64,000 nt of DNA, from the NCBI GenBank assembly GCA_964518725.1, contig CAZFKP010000012.1:1-64000 (forward strand), written 5' to 3'. Made by a program: the position numbers and the translations under genes. Every line of letters begins with the position of its first letter. The first letter of the stretch is position 1. The notes under the pieces are model-generated. The model made no database searches. It saw only the letters and a list, made by a program, of their open reading frames with translations, and was not told where the DNA came from. Shown here piece by piece: positions 42,004 to 51,768 of this stretch. This stretch comes from JANRKF01 sp964518725 (GTDB taxonomy: Bacteria > Pseudomonadota > Alphaproteobacteria > Rickettsiales > SXRF01).

Positions 42004-44709
42004 TTATTCCGTCTCATCATTTTTCAGTGGCAAGGTGAATGTAAAAATCGCGCCGCCTTCTGGTGCGTTTTGCGCCCAGATTTTTCCATTATGCGCCTTG
42101 ATGATGCCACGGCAGATGGCGAGGCCGAGGCCGCCCTTATTTTCCGAGTGCGCGGCATTGTAAAACTTATCGAAGATTTTTTCCTCCGCGCCTTTTGGGA
42201 TGCCGGGGCCGTTATCGGTAAAGACCACGTGCAGGTCGGGTTTCTCAACATGGGCGGAGATCACCAGCGACGTGCCGACTGGAGTGTAGTCCGCGACATT
42301 CTCCAGCAGGTTGATCAGCACCTGTTCGATGAGCAGCCCGTCCATCCGCACCAGCGGCAGGCCATGGTCGATCTGGGTGGTGACCTGATGCTTCTCCAGC
42401 TTGCCCTCGACCCGCATCAGCGCCGAGCCGATCAGCTCCTCGATAAAGTAGAGCTCTTTGTTGAGCTTGACCGAACCTGATTTCAGGCTTGAGACGTCGA
42501 GCAGGTTGGTCACCATGCGGGCGAGGCGGGCGCCTTCTTCGTGGATAGAGCGCAGCAGCTCGCGCCGATATTCATCGCTGATGCGTGAGCCTTCCAGTAA
42601 CAATGTGCTTGCCGCGCCGGTGATACTGGCCAGCGGGGTACGCAAATCATGCGAAACGGAAGACAGCAGGATATTACGCAGCTTCTCGCTTTCTGCCTCC
42701 AATACGGTTTGTTCCATGAGCTGGGCGGCGTTGGCGCGCTCCAGCGCCGAGGCGGTGATGACCGCGAGCGTGTCCAGCGTATCCACGGCGTCGGTGGAAT
42801 AGGATTCGAGCGTTTCCTCATGTGGCCGCACGCCGAGCACGCCGAGTACCATCCCGGCGGTAATCAGCGGCACATAGAGCGCCTTGGCCGAGGGGAGCGT
42901 ATCGGTGCCGAACCCGGCGCTTTGCTTATGGGTAAATGCCCAGTTGGCGACGCTTTCCTCGCGCACCGGGTCGATCGAATCGTCATCGCTTTCCGTTTCC
43001 GCGACCACCGTTTGCAAACTTCCTTTGTCGTCTGGCAGCCAGATGAATACGTCGCTATCCATCACTTCGGCGATATGGGTGGCGGCGACCTGCGCGATAT
43101 GCACCTTGCCGCGGCTGGCGGTAAGTTCGCGGGTCATGTCATAGAGGGTTGCCGTATTCTTCTCGCGCCGGCGTGCGGTGATGGCCTGAAGCCGCAGCCG
43201 CGCCGTCTGCGACCCGATGACCACTCCGGTCATCAGCAGCACCAGGAACGTGATGATATGTTCCACTTCACTGGCTTTGAAACTATGCCAAGGGGAGATA
43301 AAGAAGAAATTGAAGCACAGTGCCGCGAGTAAGGTGGTGAGGAGTGAGGGCGCCCGTCCGAAACGCAGTGCGACGGCAACGACGCCGATCAGGTAGATCA
43401 TCACCAGGTTGACGGCGGGCACGTAGGCGCGCAGCGGCAGCATCAGCAGCGTGCTCATTGCAACGACAAAGGGCGCCGACATATAATATTGCCATGACGC
43501 TTGTTGCCCGCTCCACATCAGCGATTTCATGATGTGTTGTCCACCTCGGTCGCCGGTGATGACATAAATATCGATGTCGCCGGAGCCGCGGATCAGCTGG
43601 TCGGCAAGCGTTCCCACCATGATTTCCCGCCAGCGCGAACCGGTTGCTTTGCCGACGACGATCTTGGTGATGTTGTTGGCGCGGGCGTAGGCAAAAATAT
43701 CTTCTACCGCGTTCTGGCCTTGGATCACTTCGGTTTCCGCACCCATCCGTGCCGCAAGGCGGAGGTTACGCTCGACCATGTCCTGCCCCTCTTTGCTCAG
43801 GCGGTGGTGGCGTTCGTTTTCAATATAAATGGCCGTCCATGGTGCCTTGAGGCCGCTGGCCATCCGCTTGGCCGAGCGCACGAGCCTGGTCGAAAGTTGG
43901 TCGGGGCCGATGCAGACTAGGATGCGGTCGGCGCCGCTCCATCCTTGACTTTCCTTGCCTTTGGTTTTGTAGACATCCATCAGCGCGTCGACGCGCTCGG
44001 CGGTGCGGCGGAGCGCAAGCTCGCGCAGTGCAATCAAGTTACTTTTCTTGAAGAAATTCTGCGCGGCGCGTTTTTTCGCTTCCGGCGCGATGTAGACTTT
44101 GCCTTCGCTTAAGCGCTTGAGTAGCTCCTCGGAAGGAATATCCACCAGCGAAATTTCATCCGCCGAATCGAAAATCGCATCCGGCACGGTTTCTTTGACC
44201 CATACCCCGGTGATGCGCGCCACCACATCGTTCAGGCTATCGAGGTGCTGCACGTTGATGGTGGTATAAACGTTGATCCCAGCGTCGCGCAGCTCTTCTA
44301 CGTCTTGCCAGCGTTTCGGGTGGCGTGAACCGGGGGTGTTGGTATGCGCCAGCTCGTCGAGCAGGATCAGTTGCGGCTTGCGGGCGAGTGCGGCGTCGAT
44401 ATCGAATTCCTTGAGCAGCGTTCCCCGGTAGCTGACTTCGCGGTGCGGGAGGATGGGCAGGCCTTCAAGCAGCTTCTTGGTTTCTTCGCGGCCATGGGTT
44501 TCCACCAAGCCGATGACCACATCAACACCCTCGGCCAGCGCGGATTTTCCAGATGACAGCATTGAGTAGGTTTTACCGACACCAGCGCAGGCGCCGAAAA
44601 ATATTTTGAGCTTGCCGCGACCGGTTTCTTCCTTCGCGGCCTGTTCTTCCTCTGCCGCGATGCGGCTCAATAATTCATCTGGATCGGGGCGGCCATCATC
44701 ATGCTTCAT
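42004..44709 (-). CDS. kdpD: Sensor histidine kinase KdpD (K+ uptake)
   Basis: A 901-residue KdpD that senses K+ limitation or turgor and phosphorylates KdpE to switch on kdpFABC. The N-terminal KdpD domain with Walker A GACAGVGKT (about 35-45) and the universal-stress-like domain are followed by four membrane segments near residues 400-500. GAF, HisKA (phospho-acceptor His in SVSHDLRTPL near 686) and HATPase (NLLENVADYTP, DNGPGIP, GGLGLAICRGI) domains come next. It overlaps kdpC by four bases. No kdpE lies downstream. Confidence 0.95.
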   Translation of the reverse strand: MKHDDGRPDPDELLSRIAAEEEQAAKEETGRGKLKIFFGACAGVGKTYSMLSSGKSALAEGVDVVIGLVETHGREETKKLLEGLPILPHREVSYRGTLLKEFDIDAALARKPQLILLDELAHTNTPGSRHPKRWQDVEELRDAGINVYTTINVQHLDSLNDVVARITGVWVKETVPDAIFDSADEISLVDIPSEELLKRLSEGKVYIAPEAKKRAAQNFFKKSNLIALRELALRRTAERVDALMDVYKTKGKESQGWSGADRILVCIGPDQLSTRLVRSAKRMASGLKAPWTAIYIENERHHRLSKEGQDMVERNLRLAARMGAETEVIQGQNAVEDIFAYARANNITKIVVGKATGSRWREIMVGTLADQLIRGSGDIDIYVITGDRGGQHIMKSLMWSGQQASWQYYMSAPFVVAMSTLLMLPLRAYVPAVNLVMIYLIGVVAVALRFGRAPSLLTTLLAALCFNFFFISPWHSFKASEVEHIITFLVLLMTGVVIGSQTARLRLQAITARRREKNTATLYDMTRELTASRGKVHIAQVAATHIAEVMDSDVFIWLPDDKGSLQTVVAETESDDDSIDPVREESVANWAFTHKQSAGFGTDTLPSAKALYVPLITAGMVLGVLGVRPHEETLESYSTDAVDTLDTLAVITASALERANAAQLMEQTVLEAESEKLRNILLSSVSHDLRTPLASITGAASTLLLEGSRISDEYRRELLRSIHEEGARLARMVTNLLDVSSLKSGSVKLNKELYFIEELIGSALMRVEGKLEKHQVTTQIDHGLPLVRMDGLLIEQVLINLLENVADYTPVGTSLVISAHVEKPDLHVVFTDNGPGIPKGAEEKIFDKFYNAAHSENKGGLGLAICRGIIKAHNGKIWAQNAPEGGAIFTFTLPLKNDETE

Positions 44710-45272
44710 GGCATGTCATCCAATGCCATGTTCAGTACCAGCACGTTGATATGCGGCACACCGATGAAGCCAAGATACGGACCATCCACATGGTTCATGA
44801 TGAGTGTTTTAATCACACTAACCGGTTGGTTGCGAGCTTTGGCGACGCGCTCGGCCTGATAGAAAGCAGCAAGCGGCGAGATATGCGGATCAAGGCCGCT
44901 GGCCGAACTTGTCACCAGCGAGATCGGGATTTTCTTGCCGACGGGTAGGTGCGCCATGCGTGTGTTCGCCTGCACCAGCAGGTTCGGGTTGCCCATGCTC
45001 AGGTTGGACGCGTTGGAGGCGGCTGCATTATACGGAGGCACGGTGGCCGACAGGCGACCCCAGAAATAACGGTCATGCGAAAATTCCTGCCCGATGAGGA
45101 GCGAGCCAACAGGCTTACCGTCCTTCATGACCAGGCTGCCATGGGTGGCGGTGGGAAACAGCAACTGCGCCACAGCGGTAAACAGCAGCGGCACCGCACC
45201 CCCAAGCAGCAGCACTGTAACGAACATCATCATCAGCGCATGCCGGCTATGGTAGATGACGCGACGCATCAC
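44706..45272 (-). CDS. kdpC: Potassium-transporting ATPase subunit C
   Basis: A 188-residue subunit with one N-terminal membrane segment (ALMMMFVTVLLLGGAVPLLF) and the periplasmic domain carrying SLIGQEFSHDRYFWGRLSAT and SASGLDPHISP. It stabilises the KdpFABC complex and its ATP affinity. Start and stop overlap kdpB and kdpD by four bases. Confidence 0.95.
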   Translation of the reverse strand: MMRRVIYHSRHALMMMFVTVLLLGGAVPLLFTAVAQLLFPTATHGSLVMKDGKPVGSLLIGQEFSHDRYFWGRLSATVPPYNAAASNASNLSMGNPNLLVQANTRMAHLPVGKKIPISLVTSSASGLDPHISPLAAFYQAERVAKARNQPVSVIKTLIMNHVDGPYLGFIGVPHINVLVLNMALDDMP

Positions 45273-47311
45273 ACCGCTCCTATGAAGGTGAGCATCATGT
45301 CCAGCAGCTTGATGCCGATGAACGGGGTGATGATACCACCGACGCCGTAAACCAGCAAGTTGCGCAGCAGCAGCCTGGAGGCACTTTGCGGTTTGTAGGC
45401 GCTGCCGTTAAGTGCCAGCGGCGCTAGCCCAAGAATAATCAGGGCGTTGAAGATCACAGTCGACAGGATGGCGGATGCTGGCGAGGTGAGGTGCATGATG
45501 TTGAGCGCGGCGAGCGCTGGAATGGTGTTCGCCAGTGCTGCCGGGATGATGGCGCAATATTTGGCAAGGTTGCTGGCGATGGAGAAAGTAGTGAGTGAGC
45601 CGCGTGTCATCAGGAGCTGCTTACCGATGGCTGCGATCTCGATCAGCTTGGTGGGGTCAGAATCGAGATCAATCATGTTGCCGGCTTCTTTTGCGGCCTG
45701 CGTGCCGGAGTTCATCACCAGCGCCACATCCGATTGGGCGAGTGCTGGGGCGTCGTTGTTACCGTCACCGACCATGCCCACCATTTCGCCGCCGGCTTGC
45801 ATTTTCCGGATGAGCTTGAGTTTCTGCTCCGGCGTTGCCTGCGCCAGGTAATCATCCACCCCCGATTCTGCGGCAATGGCGGCGGCGGTAAGCGCGTTAT
45901 CACCGGTAATCATGATGCTTTTAATGCCCATCTTACGTAAGTCGGCGAGGCGTTCTTTGATGCCGTGCTTGACGACATCTTTCAGGTAAATCACCCCAAG
46001 CGCGTGCTTGCCATCCGCAACGACCAGCGGCGTGCCGCCAAGGCGAGCCACGTTGTCGATCTTGCGTTTCAGCTCGTCGGGAATATCGCCGCCGATGGTT
46101 TTTAAATGAGCCTCGATGGCATCTGCGGCGCCCTTGACAATTCGCCGTCCGCCGATTTCCACGCCGCTGGAGCGGGTTTCGGCGGTGAATTCGATGAAGG
46201 TGCAATCTGCCGGATCATGCTGCGGTTCGGGCAGGTGGTATTTGCGCCGCGCAAGTTCGACGATGCTTTTTCCTTCTGGTGTCTGGTCGGCGATAGAGCA
46301 AAGCTGGGCGGCCTCGGCGAGCGTCATCACCGATACGTAATCTGCCGGGATAAATTCCTCCGCCTGCCGGTTACCATGGGTGATGGTGCCTGTTTTATCG
46401 AGCAGTAACACATTGACATCGGCCGCTGCTTCCAGTGCCTGGCCTGAGGATGCCATTACGTTGGCCTTCAGCAGCCTGCTCATGCTTGCGATGTTGATGG
46501 TTGAAAGCAGCGCGCTGATGGTGGTCGGTGCCAGACACACCAGCATTGCGACCAGGACGGTCAGCGAAACGGCGTCACCGCTGCCGCTGAGGTATGTTGA
46601 GAAAATCGAGATCGGCAGCAAGGTTGCCACTGTCAGAAAAAACAAGATGGCAAATGCTGACAATAACACCAGTAAGGCCATTTCATTCGGGGTCTTTTGG
46701 CGTTTGGAACCTTCGACAAGGTTCACCATGCGGTCGATGAAGCTTTCACCGGGATTGACGGTAATCCGCACGATCAGCCAGTCGGAGAGCACGCGCGTAC
46801 CGCCGGTAACGGCATCGCAGTCGCCACCGGATTCGCGGATAACAGGAGCCGATTCGCCGGTGATGGCGGACTCATCGACCGAGGCGATGCCATCAATTAC
46901 CTGCCCGTCGCCGGGCACGAAATCCCCGGCTTCGATCAACACCAGGTCGCCCTTGGAAAGGTTGCTGGCGGGAAGTGTCTGGTAATCGGCGCGGTTGCTT
47001 GCGTGTTTAATTTTCTTCGCTGTGACGTCGCGTTTGAGCGCCCGTAAGCTCTCGGCATGTGCCTTGCCTTTACTCTCGGCAATAGTTTCGGCGGCATTGG
47101 CAAACAGCACCGTCATCCACAGCCACCCGGTAATCGCAAGGCCAAACCATGCTGGTTCATGGCCATACGCGTCCGGCACGATCAAGTTTTTTAGTGAGAG
47201 CGCCGTGGCGACAATGGCGCTGAGATAGGCGATGAACATCACCGGATTGCGTGCTTGCACCCGTGGCGCAAGTTTGCGGAAAGTTACGGAGGTGATTTCG
47301 GTGAACTTCAT
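45269..47311 (-). CDS. kdpB: Potassium-transporting ATPase ATP-binding subunit B
   Basis: A 680-residue P-type ATPase energising K+ uptake through KdpA. The phosphorylated Asp is in LLDKTGTITHGN (near 305). Also present are SAITGESAPVIRESGGD (actuator; the regulatory Ser of the TGES motif is seen) and MVGDGNNDAPALA. Seven membrane segments are expected. It overlaps kdpA and kdpC by four bases. Confidence 0.96.
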   Translation of the reverse strand: MKFTEITSVTFRKLAPRVQARNPVMFIAYLSAIVATALSLKNLIVPDAYGHEPAWFGLAITGWLWMTVLFANAAETIAESKGKAHAESLRALKRDVTAKKIKHASNRADYQTLPASNLSKGDLVLIEAGDFVPGDGQVIDGIASVDESAITGESAPVIRESGGDCDAVTGGTRVLSDWLIVRITVNPGESFIDRMVNLVEGSKRQKTPNEMALLVLLSAFAILFFLTVATLLPISIFSTYLSGSGDAVSLTVLVAMLVCLAPTTISALLSTINIASMSRLLKANVMASSGQALEAAADVNVLLLDKTGTITHGNRQAEEFIPADYVSVMTLAEAAQLCSIADQTPEGKSIVELARRKYHLPEPQHDPADCTFIEFTAETRSSGVEIGGRRIVKGAADAIEAHLKTIGGDIPDELKRKIDNVARLGGTPLVVADGKHALGVIYLKDVVKHGIKERLADLRKMGIKSIMITGDNALTAAAIAAESGVDDYLAQATPEQKLKLIRKMQAGGEMVGMVGDGNNDAPALAQSDVALVMNSGTQAAKEAGNMIDLDSDPTKLIEIAAIGKQLLMTRGSLTTFSIASNLAKYCAIIPAALANTIPALAALNIMHLTSPASAILSTVIFNALIILGLAPLALNGSAYKPQSASRLLLRNLLVYGVGGIITPFIGIKLLDMMLTFIGAV

Positions 47312-49005
47312 GGCGTCACCATTAGGGTCATATGTTCAGCCACCGGCCCAACTGTCAGTACGGGGATGTAGGTGAGTAATCCAAGTGTCACAATCACCGC
47401 GACCAACATCATGACAAAGAGGAAGGTATGCGTTGGCAAGGTGCTGGTCGTTGCCGGGGCGATGTTCTTAGTGGCAAAGGAGCCAGCCAGCGCAAGCGTT
47501 GCGACGATCACCCCGTAGCGGCCAACCAGCATGCAGATGCCGAGTGCAATATTATAAAACGGCGTGTCCACCGACAGACCGCCAAAGGCGCTGCCATTAT
47601 TATTGGCGGCGGAAGTGAAGGCATATAATATTTGCGAGAAACCGTGCGAGCCAGGGTTGGTGATCGCGGTGCGGGCGGCCTCATTGCCGACGGCAACGGC
47701 CACGCCTCCGAGGGTAAGGAACGCAGGAATGAGCAGGATAGTCGCGGTCATTTTAACATCATACGGGGAAAGCCTTTTGCCCAGGAATTCCGGGCTTCGC
47801 CCAACCATTAGGCCGCCCAGGAACACTGTCACCAGCACAAATGTGAGTATGCCGTACACGCCACTGCCAATGCTGCCGAATACGCCGCCGAACTGCATGA
47901 GTAACAGCATGGCGAGACCAGAAAGTGGTGCGTAAGAATCATGTGCCGAGTTCACCGAGCCGTTTGACGTGGCGGCGGTGGTGGCTGCCCAGAAGGCGGA
48001 GCCGACAATCCCAAACCGCACTTCCTTGCCTTCGCTGTTGCCTTCGCTGGTATCGATAATATTGCTATCGTAACGCGGGCTGGCGGTTGTTTCCTGGTTG
48101 ATGATGAGCGCCACCGGCGGCAGGAATAGGATTGTCATGGCCGCTAGCAGCATCACCCCTTGACGGCGGTCGCGCATCAGCAGCCCTGCCGTATACGCGA
48201 AGCTGGCCGGCAGCAATAACATCGCGGCCAGCTGTAGCAGGTTGGTAATCGCGTTGGGATTCTCAAAAGGATGCGCGCCGCTGGCGGCAAAAAATCCACC
48301 ACCATTGCTGCCAAGCATTTTAATGGCGGTTTGCAGCGCCGCGGGTCCACCTGCGAGTGCTGATGGTGCACCCTCCAGTGTGGTGATATTCAGGTGCGCC
48401 GCGTAGTTTTGTATCACGCCCTGGGAAGCGAGGATTAGGCCAAACACAAACGACAGTGGGAGTAGGATGTAAAGCACGCTACGCAACATATCGACCCAGA
48501 AATTTCCAATCGTATGCGCTTGCCGGGCGGCAAAAGCGCGGCAGAGCGCAACGGCGACAGCAAGGCCGGTGGCCGCGGAAACGAACATCTGCACGCCGAT
48601 GCCAACGGTTTGCGAGAAATAACTCAGCTGCATTTCGTCGCGGTAGCCTTGCCAACTGGTGTTCGTGACAAAACTGATGGCGGCATTAAGGGCGTTATGA
48701 AACGGCAAGCCTGCAACACCTTCCGGGTTGAGCGGCAAACTGCCTTGCAGCATAAAGATAAGGCACAGTAACGCCATGTTCATCGCGCCGAATGCCAGCA
48801 CGCAGAAACTGTAGCTCCGCCAGCTCATCGGCTTTTCGGGGTGAATGCCACAGAGGTGGTAAATGAGCGGTTCCACCTTGCCGAAAAGATACAGTCCCGG
48901 ATGTGGCAAGCCAAGATACACTGCCGTCATATAGCCGCCGAGCGGTTTGACCCACACCGCCACCAGCGCAATGCACAATAGCAGCGTCGCATATTCGCTG
49001 ATCAT
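47308..49005 (-). CDS. kdpA: Potassium-transporting ATPase subunit A
   Basis: A 565-residue K+ channel-like subunit with about ten membrane segments. Selectivity-filter repeats are visible, such as FVTNTSWQGY, MLGSNGGGFFAASGAHPFEN and AANNNGSAFGG. The start at 49005 (MISEYATLL) follows a CGGAG ribosome site and overlaps the kdpF stop (ATGA); a GTG at 49014 is an alternative. Confidence 0.95.
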   Translation of the reverse strand: MISEYATLLLCIALVAVWVKPLGGYMTAVYLGLPHPGLYLFGKVEPLIYHLCGIHPEKPMSWRSYSFCVLAFGAMNMALLCLIFMLQGSLPLNPEGVAGLPFHNALNAAISFVTNTSWQGYRDEMQLSYFSQTVGIGVQMFVSAATGLAVAVALCRAFAARQAHTIGNFWVDMLRSVLYILLPLSFVFGLILASQGVIQNYAAHLNITTLEGAPSALAGGPAALQTAIKMLGSNGGGFFAASGAHPFENPNAITNLLQLAAMLLLPASFAYTAGLLMRDRRQGVMLLAAMTILFLPPVALIINQETTASPRYDSNIIDTSEGNSEGKEVRFGIVGSAFWAATTAATSNGSVNSAHDSYAPLSGLAMLLLMQFGGVFGSIGSGVYGILTFVLVTVFLGGLMVGRSPEFLGKRLSPYDVKMTATILLIPAFLTLGGVAVAVGNEAARTAITNPGSHGFSQILYAFTSAANNNGSAFGGLSVDTPFYNIALGICMLVGRYGVIVATLALAGSFATKNIAPATTSTLPTHTFLFVMMLVAVIVTLGLLTYIPVLTVGPVAEHMTLMVTP

Positions 49006-49091
49006 GCAAACCACTCCGGTTTAAGAAGCGAAATCGACAGGTACACAAAAAGTGCGATCGCTACCACTGCAAGTGCAGCATAAGTAAACAT
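49002..49091 (-). CDS. kdpF: KdpF small membrane subunit
   Basis: A 29-codon gene directly before kdpA. Its translation, MFTYAALAVVAIALFVYLSI plus SLLKPEWFA, has one membrane helix and the acidic/aromatic tail of KdpF. Its TGA overlaps the kdpA ATG. KdpF stabilises the Kdp complex in lipid. Because of its length it is easily missed by gene finders. Confidence 0.88.
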   Translation of the reverse strand: MFTYAALAVVAIALFVYLSISLLKPEWFA

Positions 49092-49123
49092 AAGCAAAAT
49101 GCCCGTATCTGTTACAGCGCGGG

Positions 49124-49151
49124 AATATACTCCCTTGCGGTATCTTGTCAA
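49124..49151 (-). promoter_or_regulatory. Sigma70-type promoter of kdpFABCD
   Basis: The -35 is a perfect TTGACA (49151-49146) and the -10 is TATATT (49129-49124), with a 16-base spacer. It ends about 33 bases before kdpF. The -35 lies immediately beyond the end of the tail-fibre-like gene. Confidence 0.65.
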
Positions 49152-49152
49152 A

Positions 49153-50319
49153 CTAGGAAGATGTCACAGTTTCCCAGGCACTTGCGCCGCCAATCCGCAG
49201 CTTGTTGAGCGTGGTGTCGAAATAGATGGCTCCTTTGACATAGGATGGTGAGCCGGCCGTGGTGGCCTGTAATGGGAACAGCCTGCCTACGCTGTCGATT
49301 TTCACCACCGAGGTGCCGTTGACCCGCGCCTGCATTACGTCGGCGCTGGTGGCGCCATTGTCCATAATCACTGCGCTGTTGGCGATGCTTGGTGTGCCGG
49401 ATGCCGTTAACGAGAAAAACCCGGCGCAATTGACGGTGGCGTTGAGCGCGGTGGCCGCCACCCCGACATTGAGCGCCGGGGAGTTCTGGCTGGAGGTGGC
49501 CGTACACCAGTTACCATAGTTGGCGGTGGAGGAGCCTTGCGCCGAAAGTTGGCCGCCGTTGTTGATGCCGCTGGTTGAGCCGTTCACGGCGGAGCGAACC
49601 CCCACGTTGGAATTTGAAGTGCGGTAACAGTTGCTGGCCGAGCCGCTGCCGTAGCCGGCGCCGGTGCCCGCGACACTGTTGCTGATCTGCAGGCTGTTGA
49701 CCGGGCTGCCGCCAGTGTAGCCGGAGTTCAGGTTGAGCACCATCCCGTTTTGCTGCTGCGCCGATGATCCGGCGGTAGTGATGTCGAATTTTACGGCGTT
49801 GGTCTGCGCGGTCATGGTGCTGGGCATGGTCGCGGTGAGTTTTACAAAATTCTTGTCGGCATCGTCGCCGGCCAGTGTTGGTGCACCGACATATAGAAAG
49901 GCTGTGTCACTGCTGTCACGAAATTCCATCAGGTTGGCCGTTTGTGAGGCAGCACCCTTAACTGCGAATGCCTTGTCGGTGGCGGTCTGTGCCGTGAGTG
50001 TCAGGTGCGTGCCGCTTGTGGCATAGGCGGATGCTGCTGCCCCGCCGAAGGCGCTGCTATTGTTGAATTGCAGCTGGCCACTGCTGCCTGCGGGAGTACC
50101 GCCGGAAGATTCGTTCTGCCATGCGGTGTCATAGTTTGTCGCGCTCAGCTTTTTGAGCACCTGCCCGGTGCTACCACCGGTGGGGACGCCCACTCCGGCG
50201 GTGCCAGTTGCTCCTGTCGCCCCTGTGGCGCCGGCTGTTCCCGGTATGCCAGCGGTGACGATATGAATCGCATTTTCCGCGACGGCGACAATCTGTGTTT
50301 GTGTGGTTTCAATACTCAT
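49153..50319 (-). CDS. Phage tail-fibre-like protein with collagen-like repeat
   Basis: A 388-residue protein. Residues about 24-42 form collagen-like Gly-X-Y repeats (GIPGTAGATGATGATGTAG), followed by a tail-fibre stretch with STGQVLKKLSATNYDTAWQN. The rest is repetitive, Gly/Ser/Ala/Thr-rich beta structure, ending in GAIYFDTTLNKLRIGGASAWETVT, typical of the C-termini of tail fibres. It may be a cell-surface or phage-derived binding protein. It is coupled by four bases to the small upstream gene. Confidence 0.75.
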   Translation of the reverse strand: MSIETTQTQIVAVAENAIHIVTAGIPGTAGATGATGATGTAGVGVPTGGSTGQVLKKLSATNYDTAWQNESSGGTPAGSSGQLQFNNSSAFGGAAASAYATSGTHLTLTAQTATDKAFAVKGAASQTANLMEFRDSSDTAFLYVGAPTLAGDDADKNFVKLTATMPSTMTAQTNAVKFDITTAGSSAQQQNGMVLNLNSGYTGGSPVNSLQISNSVAGTGAGYGSGSASNCYRTSNSNVGVRSAVNGSTSGINNGGQLSAQGSSTANYGNWCTATSSQNSPALNVGVAATALNATVNCAGFFSLTASGTPSIANSAVIMDNGATSADVMQARVNGTSVVKIDSVGRLFPLQATTAGSPSYVKGAIYFDTTLNKLRIGGASAWETVTSS

Positions 50320-50672
50320 CGTGTAACCTCCTTGCTGACTAATACATTGCCTTCGAGCAGCCGGCTGACAACGCCCCCGCTGCTGACAAGCTCCAAATCG
50401 TAAACCCCCGCCATCTCGTCGATGGCGGCGCTGTCGGTGGCGCTAATTGCAAGCGTGATGGTGCCTGCCGCCCCGCCGAGTGCGATGCCGCCATTTTCGG
50501 TAGTGAGTGTTAAGAATGGTGAGGTTGCATCGTGGCTTTCCCGCAAGTGCATGCGTGCTGTGTAGGCGCTCAAGTTGATCGCGGCGCCGCTTTCATCTTT
50601 CCAGGTGAGGACGCGGCTGAACGTCGCGCCCTGATAGATGGTAATATCGTAATTCCCGGGTGTGGTGGTCAT
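50316..50672 (-). CDS. Phage-type small structural protein
   Basis: A 118-residue protein (GNYDITIYQGATFSRVLTWK, AYTARMHLRESHD, LTTENGGIALGGAAGTITLA) that resembles the small proteins encoded next to tail fibres in phages and prophages, sometimes named BppU-like. It forms a two-gene unit with the tail-fibre-like gene. No other phage genes surround it. Confidence 0.72.
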   Translation of the reverse strand: MTTTPGNYDITIYQGATFSRVLTWKDESGAAINLSAYTARMHLRESHDATSPFLTLTTENGGIALGGAAGTITLAISATDSAAIDEMAGVYDLELVSSGGVVSRLLEGNVLVSKEVTR

Positions 50673-50728
50673 GGTTATCTCCTCTGGTTTCCTAGTGTCT
50701 ATGCATCAGCCTAACCCGGGTCGGAAAC

Positions 50729-50768
50729 GTCACGGAAGGGGTGAAAACGAAAAAAAGTGCATTTTTTT
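50729..50768 (-). promoter_or_regulatory. Repeated upstream motif, copy B
   Basis: On the minus strand AAAAAAATGCACTTTTTTT is followed, after CGTTTTCA, by CCCCTTCCGTGAC. It matches copies A and C and lies 57 bases before the phage-type gene. The T-rich part could also serve as terminator or UP element. Confidence 0.4.
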
Positions 50769-50854
50769 GATTTTTTTTGTTAAGCTCCGTTGTCAGGCCG
50801 CAGAAAACGTACTAAAACCAACGCTTAATCACCCCCAACCGTGATAATTTTTTT

Positions 50855-51727
50855 ATGATCCAGGGCATCTATACCGCGCTCATCACCCCGTTTAAGGACG
50901 GCAAGGTCGATGAAACCGCCTTCCAATCCTTCGTGGAGTGGCAGGTGAATGAAGGCGTGCACGGGCTGGTGCCATGCGGCACCACCGGCGAATCGCCAAC
51001 ACTTACTCACGAGGAACATAACCGCGTGATCGACCTGACCATCGAAGTAGCAAGGGGGAGGGTGCAGGTGATGGCGGGCACGGGGTCGAACTCGACCGAC
51101 GAAGCGATCATGACCACGAAACATGCCAAAAAGTCCGGCGCCGATTCGGTGCTGATCGTCGCGCCTTATTATAACAAGCCGACGCAGGAAGGGCTCTTCC
51201 AGCATTTCAAGGCGATCAACGATGCGGTCGAGATTCCGATTATTATCTATAATATTCCCGGCCGCAGCGTGGTGAATATCAGCGACGATACGCTGGCGCG
51301 CCTGTCGGCGCTTCCGAATGTTGTCGGCGTGAAGGACGCAACTGGTGACCTCGCCCGCGTGCATACGCTGCGGGCGCGGCAGAAAAAACCGCTCGCACTT
51401 TTATCGGGTGAGGACATGACGGCAGTCGCCTTTAATGCGATCGGCGGGCAGGGATGTATTTCGGTGGCGTCGAACATCATGCCGCGTGCCTGCGCCGAGG
51501 TTCAGAATGCATGCTTAAAAGGCGATCTCAAAACGGCGCTTGCGTTTCAGGACAAGCTGGTGTCGCTCCACGAAGTCATGTTTTGCGAAACCAGCCCGGC
51601 ACCGGCCAAATACGCTGCGTCGCTGCTCGGTAAATGCCTTCCGGACTTGCGCCTGCCGCTGGTTGGCGTCAGCGAGGCAAGCAAGGCATCCATCGAGAAA
51701 GTCTTAAGAAATTTTGACTTGCTCTAA
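50855..51727 (+). CDS. dapA: 4-hydroxy-tetrahydrodipicolinate synthase
   Basis: A 290-residue aldolase-fold enzyme of lysine and diaminopimelate synthesis. It has GTTGESPTLTHEEH, the Tyr of YYNKPTQEGL and the Schiff-base Lys in VVGVKDATGD. It is followed within 42 bases by smpB, a conserved alphaproteobacterial pairing. Confidence 0.95.
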   Translation: MIQGIYTALITPFKDGKVDETAFQSFVEWQVNEGVHGLVPCGTTGESPTLTHEEHNRVIDLTIEVARGRVQVMAGTGSNSTDEAIMTTKHAKKSGADSVLIVAPYYNKPTQEGLFQHFKAINDAVEIPIIIYNIPGRSVVNISDDTLARLSALPNVVGVKDATGDLARVHTLRARQKKPLALLSGEDMTAVAFNAIGGQGCISVASNIMPRACAEVQNACLKGDLKTALAFQDKLVSLHEVMFCETSPAPAKYAASLLGKCLPDLRLPLVGVSEASKASIEKVLRNFDLL

Positions 51728-51768
51728 ATACATTTTTCATATTTATTACACCGCTCAGTTAACTAACT

